NCBI RefSeq assembly: GCF_037450285.1
Contig: NZ_JAQISN010000001.1
Span: 310,001 to 374,000 of the forward strand
Direction: 5' to 3'
Length of the DNA: 64,000 bases
Source of the DNA: Erwinia sp. SLM-02
Lineage (GTDB): Bacteria; Pseudomonadota; Gammaproteobacteria; Enterobacterales; Enterobacteriaceae
The translations under genes were made by a program, and so were the position numbers. The notes beneath the pieces were generated by a model, which saw only the letters and a program-made list of their open reading frames with translations, made no database searches and had not been told where the DNA came from. Shown here piece by piece: positions 1-8,738 of the stretch (positions are counted from its first letter, which is position 1; every line of letters begins with the position of its first letter).

Positions 1-308
1 CCAATGTCACCGTACATATCAAAGACGCCGCCGGGAATGAAACCACGCTGGAGCTGGGCAAACAGGAAAAAGGGCTGGTGGACTTTACCGTCGATCCCGA
101 GGCGCTGGGCCTGGAGAAAGGCGAATACACCCTGTCGGTGGTTACCGACGAGGGCGGCAGCAAAACGCCGATCGAGATCGCCGGTACCGTCAACAGCGTG
201 CGTATCGGGCCGGACGGCTCGGCGCTGCTCAATATTCCCGGCCTGGGCGAAATACCCTTCTTTAATATCAGTCAGTTTGGCGGCCAGTCCGCGACTGCCA
301 ACGCGTAA
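1..308 (+). CDS. flgD: Flagellar hook-capping protein FlgD (Flag-2), 3' part only
   Basis: This is the C-terminal ~101 residues of a hook cap/scaffold protein; the gene begins before the window and is read in the frame starting at base 3. The visible part starts NVTVHIKDAAGN and has the beta-rich pattern of the FlgD C-terminal Ig/tudor-like fold (GEYTLSVVTDEGG). It ends at the TAA at 306-308, 11 bases before flgE, as in the standard flgBCDEFGHIJKL order. FlgD caps the growing hook and directs FlgE assembly. The assignment rests on weak sequence recognition plus strong position. Confidence 0.88.
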   Translation, partial: NVTVHIKDAAGNETTLELGKQEKGLVDFTVDPEALGLEKGEYTLSVVTDEGGSKTPIEIAGTVNSVRIGPDGSALLNIPGLGEIPFFNISQFGGQSATANA

Positions 309-319
309 GGATTTTAGTT

Positions 320-1513
320 ATGAGTTTTAATATTGCCACCTCCGGGCTGAACGCCATCACCCAGCAGATGAACGCCATCAGCAACAACATCGCCAACAGC
401 GGCACCACCGGCTATAAGTCGATGCGCGCCGAGTTCTCCGCGCTGTATGCCGGAAGCGCCCCGCTGGGCGTCGGGGTCAGCAGTCTGTCGCAGAGCATTT
501 CCACCGGCGGCGGCATTTCCGGCACCGGACGTAACCTCGATCTGGCGATTAACGGCAACGGCTTCTTTGTGGTCCGCGACACCAACGGCAGCACCAGCTA
601 CACCCGCGCCGGGTATTTCGGCACCGATAACGACGGCTATCTGGTCAACAACATGGGCAGCAAGCTGCAGGGCTATCCGGTGAACGGCGAAGGCAAACTG
701 CAGAGCGGTACGATTGGCGATCTGCAAATCAACGCCAGCGGCCTGCCGGCGAAAAGCTCCTCGACGCTGGATTTTGTCGCCAATCTGGACGCCCGCACTG
801 AAGCGAAACCGGCCGCGCCGGGCTTCGACCCGGATAACAACGACACTTTCAATAACAGCTACACCTCGCAGGTCTACGACTCACTGGGCCGCGAACACAC
901 CCTGACGCAGTATTTCGTGAAAAACGATGAGAACGCGTGGACCGCTTACTACGTGGTGGACGGTGACAAAGCCAGTGCCACCTCTTCCCCGCTGGAGTTT
1001 GATACCAACGGTCTGCTGACCAGCCCGACCGGCCCGGTCAATGTCACCGCCCCGGCTACCGGCGCTGACGATCTGAATATCAACATCAACTACAGCGGCA
1101 GCAGCCAGTACGGTTCTGACTTCTCGGTGAGCAAAAACAAAGCCGACGGCTATAAATCGGGTGAGAAGACCGGCCAGCAGATCGATGACGACGGCATGGT
1201 GTATGCCACCTTCAGCAACGGTCAGCGTTTATTACAGGGGCAGATGGTGCTGGCGAACTTTACTAACCCGGACGGCCTGCAGGCGACTGACGGCACCACC
1301 TGGCAGCAGACTAACGGATCCGGCGCGCCGCTGCTGGGGACGCCAAAATCAGGCATGTACGGCACCATCAAATCTGCCGCGCTGGAGTCTTCCAACGTCG
1401 ATCTGACCGCCGAGCTGGTGGGGCTGATGTCGGCGCAGCGTAACTATCAGGCGAACACCAAAGTCATCTCGACCAACGATCAGATGATGAACGCCCTGTT
1501 CCAGGCGCTGTAA
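320..1513 (+). CDS. flgE: Flagellar hook protein FlgE (Flag-2 / LfgE)
   Basis: A 397-residue hook subunit that forms the universal joint outside the cell. The N terminus (MSFNIATSGLNAITQQMNAI then SNNIANSGTTGYK) carries the flagellar rod/hook signature helix, and the C terminus (SNVDLTAELVGLMSAQRNYQ) the matching FlgE/FlgG C-terminal domain. The D1/D2 hook domains lie between and the length is normal for FlgE. An AAGG ribosome site precedes the ATG at 320. It sits directly after flgD and 2 bases before flgF in one long operon. Confidence 0.96.
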   Translation: MSFNIATSGLNAITQQMNAISNNIANSGTTGYKSMRAEFSALYAGSAPLGVGVSSLSQSISTGGGISGTGRNLDLAINGNGFFVVRDTNGSTSYTRAGYFGTDNDGYLVNNMGSKLQGYPVNGEGKLQSGTIGDLQINASGLPAKSSSTLDFVANLDARTEAKPAAPGFDPDNNDTFNNSYTSQVYDSLGREHTLTQYFVKNDENAWTAYYVVDGDKASATSSPLEFDTNGLLTSPTGPVNVTAPATGADDLNININYSGSSQYGSDFSVSKNKADGYKSGEKTGQQIDDDGMVYATFSNGQRLLQGQMVLANFTNPDGLQATDGTTWQQTNGSGAPLLGTPKSGMYGTIKSAALESSNVDLTAELVGLMSAQRNYQANTKVISTNDQMMNALFQAL

Positions 1514-1515
1514 TT

Positions 1516-2247
1516 ATGGATCGCCTTATTTATACCGCGGTCAGCGGTGCTAATCGCAGCCTGAATCAGCAGATGATCCACGCTAATAATCTGGCCAACG
1601 CCAATACCGAAGGTTTCCGTGCCGATCTGGAGCGGGCCAACAGCCAGCAGGTAGCGGGTTATGGCTACAACAGTCGCTATCAGGTGAACAGCGCCAACGG
1701 CGGCATCAATATGGCCAACGGTGCGCTGAAAGAGACCGGGCGCGAGCTGGATATCGGCATCCGTGGCGATGGCCTGATCGCACTTCGGGAAGGGCGCAGG
1801 GAGGTTTACACCCGCAACGGCCATATCGACATCGATGAGATGGGCAACCTGTCGGTTAACGGCAGGCCGCTGATGGGCGAAGCCGGTCCGATCCAGCTGC
1901 CGCCGTTTTCCGAAGTGGCGATTGGCAACGACGGGACGATCTCGGTGATCCCGGAGAACGGCGATCTGGAAGCGGCGATGGACGTGGACCGCATCAAGCT
2001 GGTGGATGTCCCCGCCAGCCGCCTGCGCAAGAACGATGACGGCCTGCTGGTCAGCACCCGGCGGACGGAGCCACGCAGTGAAAGCGTGCAGGTGGCCGGA
2101 GAGCATCTGGAAACCAGCAACGTCTCGGCGATTAACGAAATGGTGGCGACGGTATCGCTCAGCCGCCAGTTCGAAGCACAAATCAAAATGATGAAAGCGG
2201 CTGAAACCCTGGCGCAGGCGGGCAACCGACTGATCCGCGGCAGCTAA
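1516..2247 (+). CDS. flgF: Flagellar proximal rod protein FlgF (Flag-2 / LfgF)
   Basis: A 243-residue rod protein. It has the N-terminal rod signature (MDRLIYTAVSGANRSLNQQM with NNLANANTEGFRADL) and the C-terminal partner helix (ETSNVSAINEMVATVSLSRQ). FlgF forms part of the proximal rod crossing the periplasm. The gene starts two bases after the flgE stop, suggesting translational coupling. Length and order (E-F-G) match the family. Confidence 0.95.
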   Translation: MDRLIYTAVSGANRSLNQQMIHANNLANANTEGFRADLERANSQQVAGYGYNSRYQVNSANGGINMANGALKETGRELDIGIRGDGLIALREGRREVYTRNGHIDIDEMGNLSVNGRPLMGEAGPIQLPPFSEVAIGNDGTISVIPENGDLEAAMDVDRIKLVDVPASRLRKNDDGLLVSTRRTEPRSESVQVAGEHLETSNVSAINEMVATVSLSRQFEAQIKMMKAAETLAQAGNRLIRGS

Positions 2248-2267
2248 TCACAGGAAGGAACACCGTT

Positions 2268-3053
2268 ATGAATCCCGCATTATGGGTCAGTAAAACCGGG
2301 CTAGCGGCGCAGGACGCCAAGATGGGCGCTATCTCCAACAACCTCGCCAACGTCAACACCACCGGCTTCAAGCGCGACCGCGTGGTCTTTGAAGATCTGT
2401 TCTATCAGACCCAGCGCGCGCCGGGCGTGGCGCTGGACCAGAACAACACCACCCCCGGCGGTATCCAGTTCGGCAGCGGGGTGAAGATCCTCGGCACCGA
2501 GAAATCGTTTACCACCGGCTCCGTTCAGGTGACGTCAAAAGAGCTGGACGTGGCGATCACCGGCCAGGGGTTTTTCCAGGTGGAAACGGCGGACGGCGAT
2601 ATTGCCTACACCCGCGCCGGGAACCTGCGCATCAGCGCCGACGGCGTGCTGACGAATGCCCAGGGGCTGCCGCTGGTGCCGGGCATCGAACTGCCTCAGG
2701 GCACCAAAAGCATCGGCATTGCTAAAGACGGCACGGTCACGGCGCAGGTGGGGGGCGAAAGCGAGCCTGCCGAGCTGGGGCAGATAACCCTGGTGAACTT
2801 TATCAATCCGGCCGGGCTGGAAGCAACGGGCGGCAACCTCTACCGCGAGACCACCGCCAGCGGTGAGGCCTTTGAAGGCGTACCGGGCGAAGAGGCGTTT
2901 GGCGAGCTGGAGCAGGGCGCACTGGAAGGTTCCAACGTGCAGGTGGTGGAAGAGATGGTCGATATGATCACCGTCCAGCGCGCCTATGAGATGAACGCAA
3001 AAATGGTTTCCGCCGCTGACGACATGCTGAAGTTTCTGAATCAGCAGGTGTAA
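2268..3053 (+). CDS. flgG: Flagellar distal rod protein FlgG (Flag-2 / LfgG)
   Basis: A 261-residue distal rod protein. The N-terminal signature (LAAQDAKMGAISNNLANVNT) and C-terminal signature (GSNVQVVEEMVDMITVQRAY) are both clear, and the length is that of FlgG in enterobacteria. A GGAAGGA site at about 2253-2259 fits the ATG at 2268. It lies between flgF and flgH in the flg operon. Confidence 0.96.
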   Translation: MNPALWVSKTGLAAQDAKMGAISNNLANVNTTGFKRDRVVFEDLFYQTQRAPGVALDQNNTTPGGIQFGSGVKILGTEKSFTTGSVQVTSKELDVAITGQGFFQVETADGDIAYTRAGNLRISADGVLTNAQGLPLVPGIELPQGTKSIGIAKDGTVTAQVGGESEPAELGQITLVNFINPAGLEATGGNLYRETTASGEAFEGVPGEEAFGELEQGALEGSNVQVVEEMVDMITVQRAYEMNAKMVSAADDMLKFLNQQV

Positions 3054-3129
3054 CCCGTAATCAACCGGCGTGGAAAGGCACTTTCCGCCCGGCATAAGCA
3101 GAATAAGATCCGCATTGACAGGAAATCAC

Positions 3130-3795
3130 ATGAACAAAAATCTGCTGCTGCTGGCCACTATCGTGCTGCTGAGCGGCTGTGAAAGTTCGCCCTATCTGGT
3201 GCAGAAAGATGACGCCGCGTTTGCGCCACCGTCAGATTTCAGCCAGCCCGCTGCCGCCGTGCGCGGCGGCGGGCTGTATCAGAGCAGCTACAACTGGTCG
3301 CTGACTCAGGATCGCCGCGCCTATCGCGTGGGCGACATTCTGACCCTGCTGCTGGATGAATCCACCCAGTCGAGTAAACAGGCGAAGACTAACTTCGGCA
3401 AAAAGAACGATGTCGAACTGGGCGCGCCCTCGGTGGCCGGTAAAACGCTGGACAAGCTGAGCGGTTCGATCTCCGGCAATCGTAACTTCAACGGCAATGC
3501 CACCTCGGCCCAGCAAAACATGCTGCGGGGATCGATCACCGTGGCGGTCCATCAGGTGCTGCCCAACGGCGTGCTGGTGGTGCGGGGTGAAAAATGGCTG
3601 ACCCTCAACCAGGGGGACGAATATATGCGCGTTTCCGGGCTGGTGCGTTCCGAAGACATCAGCCGCGATAACACCGTTTCTTCGCAGCGTATTGCCAACG
3701 CGCGTATCTCCTATGCCGGCCGCGGTGCGCTGAGCGACGCCAACTCGGCGGGATGGCTGACGCGCTTCTTTAACCATCCGCTGTTCCCGATTTAA
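3130..3795 (+). CDS. flgH: Flagellar L-ring lipoprotein FlgH (Flag-2 / LfgH)
   Basis: A 221-residue outer-membrane lipoprotein that forms the L ring bushing around the rod. I chose the ATG at 3130 because it follows an AGGAAA ribosome site and gives a typical lipoprotein signal peptide with lipobox LLSGC (Cys 17); the longer reading frame upstream has no use. The body contains family hallmarks such as YRVGDILTLLLDESTQSSKQ, and it ends LTRFFNHPLFPI. It is followed by flgI after 10 bases. Confidence 0.95.
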   Translation: MNKNLLLLATIVLLSGCESSPYLVQKDDAAFAPPSDFSQPAAAVRGGGLYQSSYNWSLTQDRRAYRVGDILTLLLDESTQSSKQAKTNFGKKNDVELGAPSVAGKTLDKLSGSISGNRNFNGNATSAQQNMLRGSITVAVHQVLPNGVLVVRGEKWLTLNQGDEYMRVSGLVRSEDISRDNTVSSQRIANARISYAGRGALSDANSAGWLTRFFNHPLFPI

Positions 3796-3805
3796 GGTAT
3801 TGATT

Positions 3806-4909
3806 ATGTTTCGTTATTTATTTCCGCTGCTGATCGTCGCCCTCTCTGGCGCGATAGCGCAGGTCCAGGCGCAGCCGCTGAATCAGCTGGTCGATGTGCA
3901 GGGCATTCGCGGTAACCAGCTGGTGGGCTACAGCCTGGTGGTGGGGCTGGACGGCACCGGCGATCGCAACCAGGTGAAGTTCACCAACCAGTCGGTGACC
4001 AACATGCTGCGCCAGTTTGGCGTGCAGATGCCGGCGAAAATTGACCCCAAGGTGAAGAACGTGGCCGCCGTGGCGCTCAGCGCCACGCTGCCGCCGATGT
4101 ACGCCCGTGGCCAGACGATTAACGTCACCGTGTCCTCGATGGGCGATGCGAAAAGCCTGCGCGGCGGCACGCTGCTGCTGACCCAGCTGCGCGGTGCGGA
4201 CGGTGAGGTCTACGCGCTGGCGCAGGGCAACGTGGTGGTGGGCGGGGTGAAAGCCAGCGGCGACAGCGGCTCCAGCATCACCATCAATACGCCAACCGTC
4301 GGCACCGTGCCGAACGGCGCGACCGTCGAGCGTGAAATCCCCAGCGATTTCGTTGAGAACAGCGAGGTTTACCTCAACCTGAAACGTCCGAGTTTCAAAA
4401 CCGCCAATAATATTGCCGTTGCCCTCAATCAGCGCTTCGGCAGCGGTACGGCTCAGGCAAAAAGCGCCACCAACGTGTCGGTCAGTGCGCCGAAAGAAGC
4501 CAGCGCGCGCGTGGCCTTTATGTCAATGCTGGAGGAGGTGCAGATCGACGCCGGTAAACAGCCTGCCCGCGTGGTGTTCAACGCCCGTACCGGCACGGTC
4601 GTGATGGGGGAAGGCATTGTGGTGCGTGCCGCGGCGGTATCGCACGGCTCGCTGACCGTGACCATCAGCGAGTCAAAAAACGTCAGCCAGCCCGGCGCGC
4701 TCAGCGGCGGCAGAACGGCGGTAACGCCGGAAAGCGATATCGGCGTCAGCCGCGACAGGGGGCAGATGGTGATGGTGCCGGCGGGCACCAGCCTGCGCAG
4801 TATTGTTAACACCATTAACAGCCTGGGGGCATCGCCGGATGACACCATCGCCATTCTGCAGGCGCTGCATGAAGCCGGGGCGCTGGACGCCGAACTGGTG
4901 GTGATCTGA
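3806..4909 (+). CDS. flgI: Flagellar P-ring protein FlgI (Flag-2 / LfgI)
   Basis: A 367-residue periplasmic protein that polymerises into the P ring in the peptidoglycan layer. The ATG at 3806 is preferred over the TTG at 3800 in the same frame. A signal peptide (MFRYLFPLLIVALSGAIAQV) precedes the mature start QPLNQLVDVQGIRGNQLVGY, which is highly diagnostic of FlgI. The stop overlaps the flgJ start (TGATG). Confidence 0.96.
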   Translation: MFRYLFPLLIVALSGAIAQVQAQPLNQLVDVQGIRGNQLVGYSLVVGLDGTGDRNQVKFTNQSVTNMLRQFGVQMPAKIDPKVKNVAAVALSATLPPMYARGQTINVTVSSMGDAKSLRGGTLLLTQLRGADGEVYALAQGNVVVGGVKASGDSGSSITINTPTVGTVPNGATVEREIPSDFVENSEVYLNLKRPSFKTANNIAVALNQRFGSGTAQAKSATNVSVSAPKEASARVAFMSMLEEVQIDAGKQPARVVFNARTGTVVMGEGIVVRAAAVSHGSLTVTISESKNVSQPGALSGGRTAVTPESDIGVSRDRGQMVMVPAGTSLRSIVNTINSLGASPDDTIAILQALHEAGALDAELVVI

Positions 4910-5220
4910 TGGTTAATGCAATCAGCACGCCGCTGCCGCCGGGGGCGGGGGATTTTACCGCGCGGGTGAAGCCCAAAAACCTGGAAGAGGCGGCCGGAGA
5001 ATTTGAAGCGATGTTTCTGCGCCAGATGCTGCAGGAAATGCGCAAAAGCGTGGACGCGCTTGCCGGGGATAACGGCCTGTTCAGCAGCCGGGAGGCCCGC
5101 ACCCTGCGCGATTTCTATGACGATGCGCTGGCGCAGGAGCTGGCCAGCCAGCGAACCACGGGTATTGCCGGGCTGCTTATCCAGCAGCTTTCAGACAACA
5201 TCAGCAAGGAGTCACGATGA
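4909..5220 (+). CDS. flgJ: Short FlgJ: rod-binding domain only (Flag-2 / LfgJ)
   Basis: A 103-residue protein corresponding only to the N-terminal rod-assembly half of FlgJ (EEAAGEFEAMFLRQMLQEMR; FSSREARTLRDFYDDALAQE). The enteric primary FlgJ is about 310 residues and has a C-terminal glucosaminidase domain that opens the cell wall for the rod; that domain is absent here. There is no frameshift remnant: the stop overlaps the flgK start by 4 bases. A separate hydrolase must do the wall cutting, either elsewhere in the Flag-2 locus or on the chromosome. Confidence 0.9.
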   Translation: MVNAISTPLPPGAGDFTARVKPKNLEEAAGEFEAMFLRQMLQEMRKSVDALAGDNGLFSSREARTLRDFYDDALAQELASQRTTGIAGLLIQQLSDNISKESR

Positions 5221-6587
5221 ATTCTCTCTTTAATATTGGCTACAGCGGGATGCGCGCCGCGCAAACCCAGCTCAATATTTCCGCGCTTAATACCGCCAAC
5301 CTCGCCACGCCGGGCTATACCCGTCAGCGGGTTGAGCAGATGGCCATCGGCCCGATGGGCCAGTCGCGCTTTGACAGCGGCAGCGGCGTGGAAGTGACCA
5401 GCATCCGCCGTATGGCCGATCGGTTTCTCACCGGCCAGGTGTGGCGGGCAAACAGCGGCGGCAACTTTTACGCCACGTCACAGAACTATATGAGCCAGCT
5501 GGAAACCCTGATGGGATCGGAATCCTCGGGGCTGGGAGATGGCCTCGATCATCTGTTTGGTGCCCTGAGCGGGGCCACCGAGCGCCCGGAAAGCCAGGCG
5601 ATGCGCCAGGACGTGCTGTCTAACGCGCAGCAGCTGGCCACACGATTTAACAAGCTGCAGGAATTTATCAACAAGCAGCACGGCGATATTCGCAGCCAGC
5701 AGCAGAGCAGTATTGGCAATATTAATACGCTGAGCAGCAACATCGCCGACTACAACAAAAAAATCACCGAGTCGGAAGCGCAGGGCGGTGACACCAGCAT
5801 TTTGCGCGACCAGCGCGATGAACTGGTGAAACAGCTGAGCGGCTTTGTTGATGTGCGCATCAATGAAACCAGCGACGGCAGCTATACGGTGGCGCTGAAC
5901 GGTGGACAGCCGCTGGTCAGCGGCAGCACCGCAGGCAAACTGGAGATGAAACAGAACGGCAGCGCCAGCTCGCTGTCGCTGGCGTTTTCCAACACCTCAT
6001 TCCCGGTGGAGATGGCCTGCGGCGGCGCGCTGGGCGGCCTGCATCACTATGAAACCGACACGCTGAACGAGATGGAAACCTCGGTGCAGGGGATGGCGCA
6101 GTCGCTGGCCGAGGCGTTCAACAGCCAGCTGACGGCGGGTTTCGATCGCAATGGTCAGCCCGGCAAGCCGCTGTTCACCTTTGATGCGGCCAGCCCCGGC
6201 GGCATGCTACAGCTGACCGATATCCGCTGGGACGAGCTGGCCTTTTCCAGCCTGCCGGATGCGGACGGCAACAACGATAACCTGAAAAAGCTGATCGAAA
6301 TCGGCAACCGCACCCTGGATATTCCCGGCATGGGGGAGACCACGCTGTCGAACGCCAGCGCCACGCTGATTGGCACCATTGCCACGCAGAGCCGGGATAA
6401 TCAGGCGGCGCTGGAGGCGGCGTCCACCCTGTTAACGCAGGCGGAAAACGATCGCAGCAATTACAGCAGCGTCTCCGAGGATGAGGAAGCGATCAATCTG
6501 ATCGTTTATACCAAGGCCTATCAGTCAAATATGAAGGTCATCTCAACCGGCGACCGAATTTTCAGTGACCTGCTGGCCCTGTTTTAA
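5217..6587 (+). CDS. flgK: Hook-filament junction protein FlgK (Flag-2 / LfgK)
   Basis: A 456-residue HAP1 protein, shorter than the ~550 residues of the enteric primary system but typical of lateral-type systems. The N terminus (MNSLFNIGYSGMRAAQTQLN; LNTANLATPGYTRQRV) and C terminus (EEAINLIVYTKAYQSNMKVI) are the conserved FlgK ends. It joins hook to filament. Its ATG overlaps the flgJ stop; flgL follows after 17 bases. Confidence 0.95.
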   Translation: MNSLFNIGYSGMRAAQTQLNISALNTANLATPGYTRQRVEQMAIGPMGQSRFDSGSGVEVTSIRRMADRFLTGQVWRANSGGNFYATSQNYMSQLETLMGSESSGLGDGLDHLFGALSGATERPESQAMRQDVLSNAQQLATRFNKLQEFINKQHGDIRSQQQSSIGNINTLSSNIADYNKKITESEAQGGDTSILRDQRDELVKQLSGFVDVRINETSDGSYTVALNGGQPLVSGSTAGKLEMKQNGSASSLSLAFSNTSFPVEMACGGALGGLHHYETDTLNEMETSVQGMAQSLAEAFNSQLTAGFDRNGQPGKPLFTFDAASPGGMLQLTDIRWDELAFSSLPDADGNNDNLKKLIEIGNRTLDIPGMGETTLSNASATLIGTIATQSRDNQAALEAASTLLTQAENDRSNYSSVSEDEEAINLIVYTKAYQSNMKVISTGDRIFSDLLALF

Positions 6588-6604
6588 TAATAAGGATGTG
6601 ACTG

Positions 6605-7513
6605 ATGCGTATCAGTAGTCAGAGTTTTTCCAACAGCATGCTGCTGCATTTTAACCGCAATAACGTCGGGCTGTTTAACGTACAGAATAAAATCACCACC
6701 CAGTCGCGGATCCTGAAACCGTCTGATGACCCGATTGCCAGCGCCCAGCTGGCGAAGCTGCGCCGCGAGCAGTCGGCTATCGGTCAGTATCAGACCAACA
6801 TTCAGCGCCTGTCGGGCAATCTGGCGGCGCAGGAAAGCAGTATTAAAGGCTGTGAGCAGCAGCTGCTGGTGATGAAGGACAAACTACAGGAAGCGATGGG
6901 TGGCACGCTGTCGGCGGAGGAGATTAGCGGCTACGGTAAAGAACTGGCCTCGATGCTGGAGACAACGATTAACCTGGTGAATACCCGCGATGAAGATGGT
7001 CGCTATCTTTACGCCGGAACCAAAACCGGCCAGCAGCCGGTGGTGTTTGATGAGGGGAGCCAGACGTGGTCCTACCGCGGTAACGACGATACGGCGAGTA
7101 CGCTGGTGTCCAGCGGGCAGGAAGTGAAGGTCACGACGGCGCTGGCATCGGCCTTTGGCAGCGATCTGTCCACGCTGAACACCCTGCAGACGCTGGTCAA
7201 TAAAATGCAGGACAGCACGCAGGATCCGGCCGACTATTACAGCGATATGCAGGCGGCATTCAACGCGGTGGAAGGTTCCCACGCCAGCGTTGGCGCACTT
7301 TACACCGAGCTGGGCGGGCGGCAGAACAGCCTGACCCTGCTGAAAGATATCCATGACGATAACAACATTGTTACCGATACGGTGATCCGCAGCCTGACGG
7401 CGCTGAATATGGCCGAGGCAAGTGTTGAACTGGCCGGCCTGTATCAGGCGACGGTCGGTGCCCAGAAAAGCTATACGAAAATCCAACAGCTCTCGCTGTT
7501 CTCACTGATTTAA
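6605..7513 (+). CDS. flgL: Hook-associated protein FlgL (Flag-2 / LfgL)
   Basis: A 302-residue HAP3 adaptor between FlgK and flagellin. The N terminus resembles flagellin D0/D1 (RISSQSFSNSMLLHFNRNNV; PSDDPIASAQLAKLRREQSA), and the C-terminal helix (NMAEASVELAGLYQATVGAQ) closes the coiled coil. Size matches FlgL. The next gene, lafW, begins two bases after the stop. Confidence 0.94.
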   Translation: MRISSQSFSNSMLLHFNRNNVGLFNVQNKITTQSRILKPSDDPIASAQLAKLRREQSAIGQYQTNIQRLSGNLAAQESSIKGCEQQLLVMKDKLQEAMGGTLSAEEISGYGKELASMLETTINLVNTRDEDGRYLYAGTKTGQQPVVFDEGSQTWSYRGNDDTASTLVSSGQEVKVTTALASAFGSDLSTLNTLQTLVNKMQDSTQDPADYYSDMQAAFNAVEGSHASVGALYTELGGRQNSLTLLKDIHDDNNIVTDTVIRSLTALNMAEASVELAGLYQATVGAQKSYTKIQQLSLFSLI

Positions 7514-7515
7514 AG

Positions 7516-8556
7516 ATGCCCATGATTCAGGTTAATCATCGCGCCGGAGCCTCCGTTCCGGCACCGCTCAGCCCTCCCGCAGGCAAAGCGGACATCGCCG
7601 CCCGTTCACCGGCGGCGGTCAAAGCCGTTGCCGTGGAGGCGCAGGTTGCCCAGCGGGGGACGGCGTATCCCGATCGTCCGCTGATCTCTTCCGAACCGCT
7701 GCGCTACAACGTTCAGCTAAATCAGCAGATCACCGCCGTGCAGCAGGCGGATGGCTTCCTGCTGGAAACCGAAAAGCAGGTGCTTCAGCTCAATCATCTG
7801 ATTACCCGACGCGCGCCGGCCGGGGAGGTGGTGAAGCAGGCGGAAACGCTGCAACAGCTGCTGGCAAAGCGTGAACCCCTGTCCGGCGGCACCGTCGATC
7901 GCCAGCTGCGGCTGAGTCTGCAAAATCCGCCAACGGTCAGTTTCAGTCTGCAGGACGGTGCCGCATTGCTGCATGACGAACGCCCCGAGGTGTTGACCTT
8001 TTCGCTGGCGGGCCGCCAGCGGGAAATCAGTGCCGCGGAGCTGGACGGCAGTTCGCCGCAGCAAAATCTGCTGCGGCTGAATCAGGCGCTGGGGAAGTGG
8101 GGGATCCACGGCCAGCTCAGCGGCAGTCAGCTGAATTTTGCGGTGGGCGAGCAGCGCTGGCCCGAGGTCAGCCAGCATCTCAGCGTGCAGGGCAGCGGTG
8201 AGCGCTATCCGCAGGGGCAGTTTTACCCGCTGAAGCCGCAGGTGGAAAGCGGGCTGGAAGACACGCTGCAGCAGCTGGTCCGCGCGCCCGGCACCGGCAG
8301 TGCGCTGTTGGGAAGCCTGGAGCAGTCGCTGGAAACCGTGACCCGGCAGCGGCGCACGCTGCAGATCACCCGAGGCCGGGTTCAGCAGCGGATTGACAGT
8401 ATGGCGACGTTTAACGGCAGCGCGTCGGCGCTGCAGGCGGCCCGGGATCTGTCGGGTCAGCTGGGCGGGGCGGATTTCAGCGGCGTCTCGCAGGCGCTGG
8501 CGGGGCAGGCCAACGTGCAGGGGGCGCGGGTGCGCAACGTGCTGGCGGCAGCATAA
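7516..8556 (+). CDS. lafW: LafW-like hook-associated/flagellar accessory protein
   Basis: A 346-residue soluble protein with no signal peptide, rich in Gln and Ala and predicted to be helical (residues ~70-120 and ~255-345). I recognise no catalytic motif. Its position between flgL and the flagellin is that of lafW in Flag-2/lateral clusters, where it is described as a putative hook-associated protein; the name rests mainly on synteny. The second ATG at 7522 is an alternative start. A strong terminator follows the stop, ending the flg operon. Confidence 0.7.
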   Translation: MPMIQVNHRAGASVPAPLSPPAGKADIAARSPAAVKAVAVEAQVAQRGTAYPDRPLISSEPLRYNVQLNQQITAVQQADGFLLETEKQVLQLNHLITRRAPAGEVVKQAETLQQLLAKREPLSGGTVDRQLRLSLQNPPTVSFSLQDGAALLHDERPEVLTFSLAGRQREISAAELDGSSPQQNLLRLNQALGKWGIHGQLSGSQLNFAVGEQRWPEVSQHLSVQGSGERYPQGQFYPLKPQVESGLEDTLQQLVRAPGTGSALLGSLEQSLETVTRQRRTLQITRGRVQQRIDSMATFNGSASALQAARDLSGQLGGADFSGVSQALAGQANVQGARVRNVLAAA

Positions 8557-8565
8557 GAGTATTAT

Positions 8566-8588
8566 GGGGCCATTTTGGCCCCGTTTTT
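8566..8588 (+). terminator. Rho-independent terminator after lafW
   Basis: A perfect 6-bp stem GGGGCC/GGCCCC (8566-8571 with 8577-8582), loop ATTTT, followed by G and TTTTT. It separates the long flg operon from the flagellin gene, so lafA needs its own promoter. Confidence 0.9.
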
Positions 8589-8660
8589 ATTATAACCAGC
8601 TGTATTTAATCAAATAATTAAATCCTGTCGTTTTTTTTCATTTTTTTTCTCACCCGCACT

Positions 8661-8687
8661 TAATTATCGCCACCGGTCTGCCGCTTA
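8661..8687 (+). promoter_or_regulatory. Candidate sigma-28 (LafS) promoter of lafA
   Basis: TAATTATC (8661-8668), 11 bases, then GCCGCTTA (8680-8687). The enteric flagellar sigma-28 consensus is TAAAGTTT-N11-GCCGATAA: spacing is exact, the GCCG core matches and the -35 half is weaker. A transcript would start near 8694, giving a ~45-base leader with an AAGGAG ribosome site before the ATG at 8739. LafS, encoded downstream, is the expected factor. Confidence 0.6.
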
Positions 8688-8738
8688 TCTCTGGTACTGG
8701 AAACGGAATCACGGTGATTCCTCAAGGAGAAATAAATC

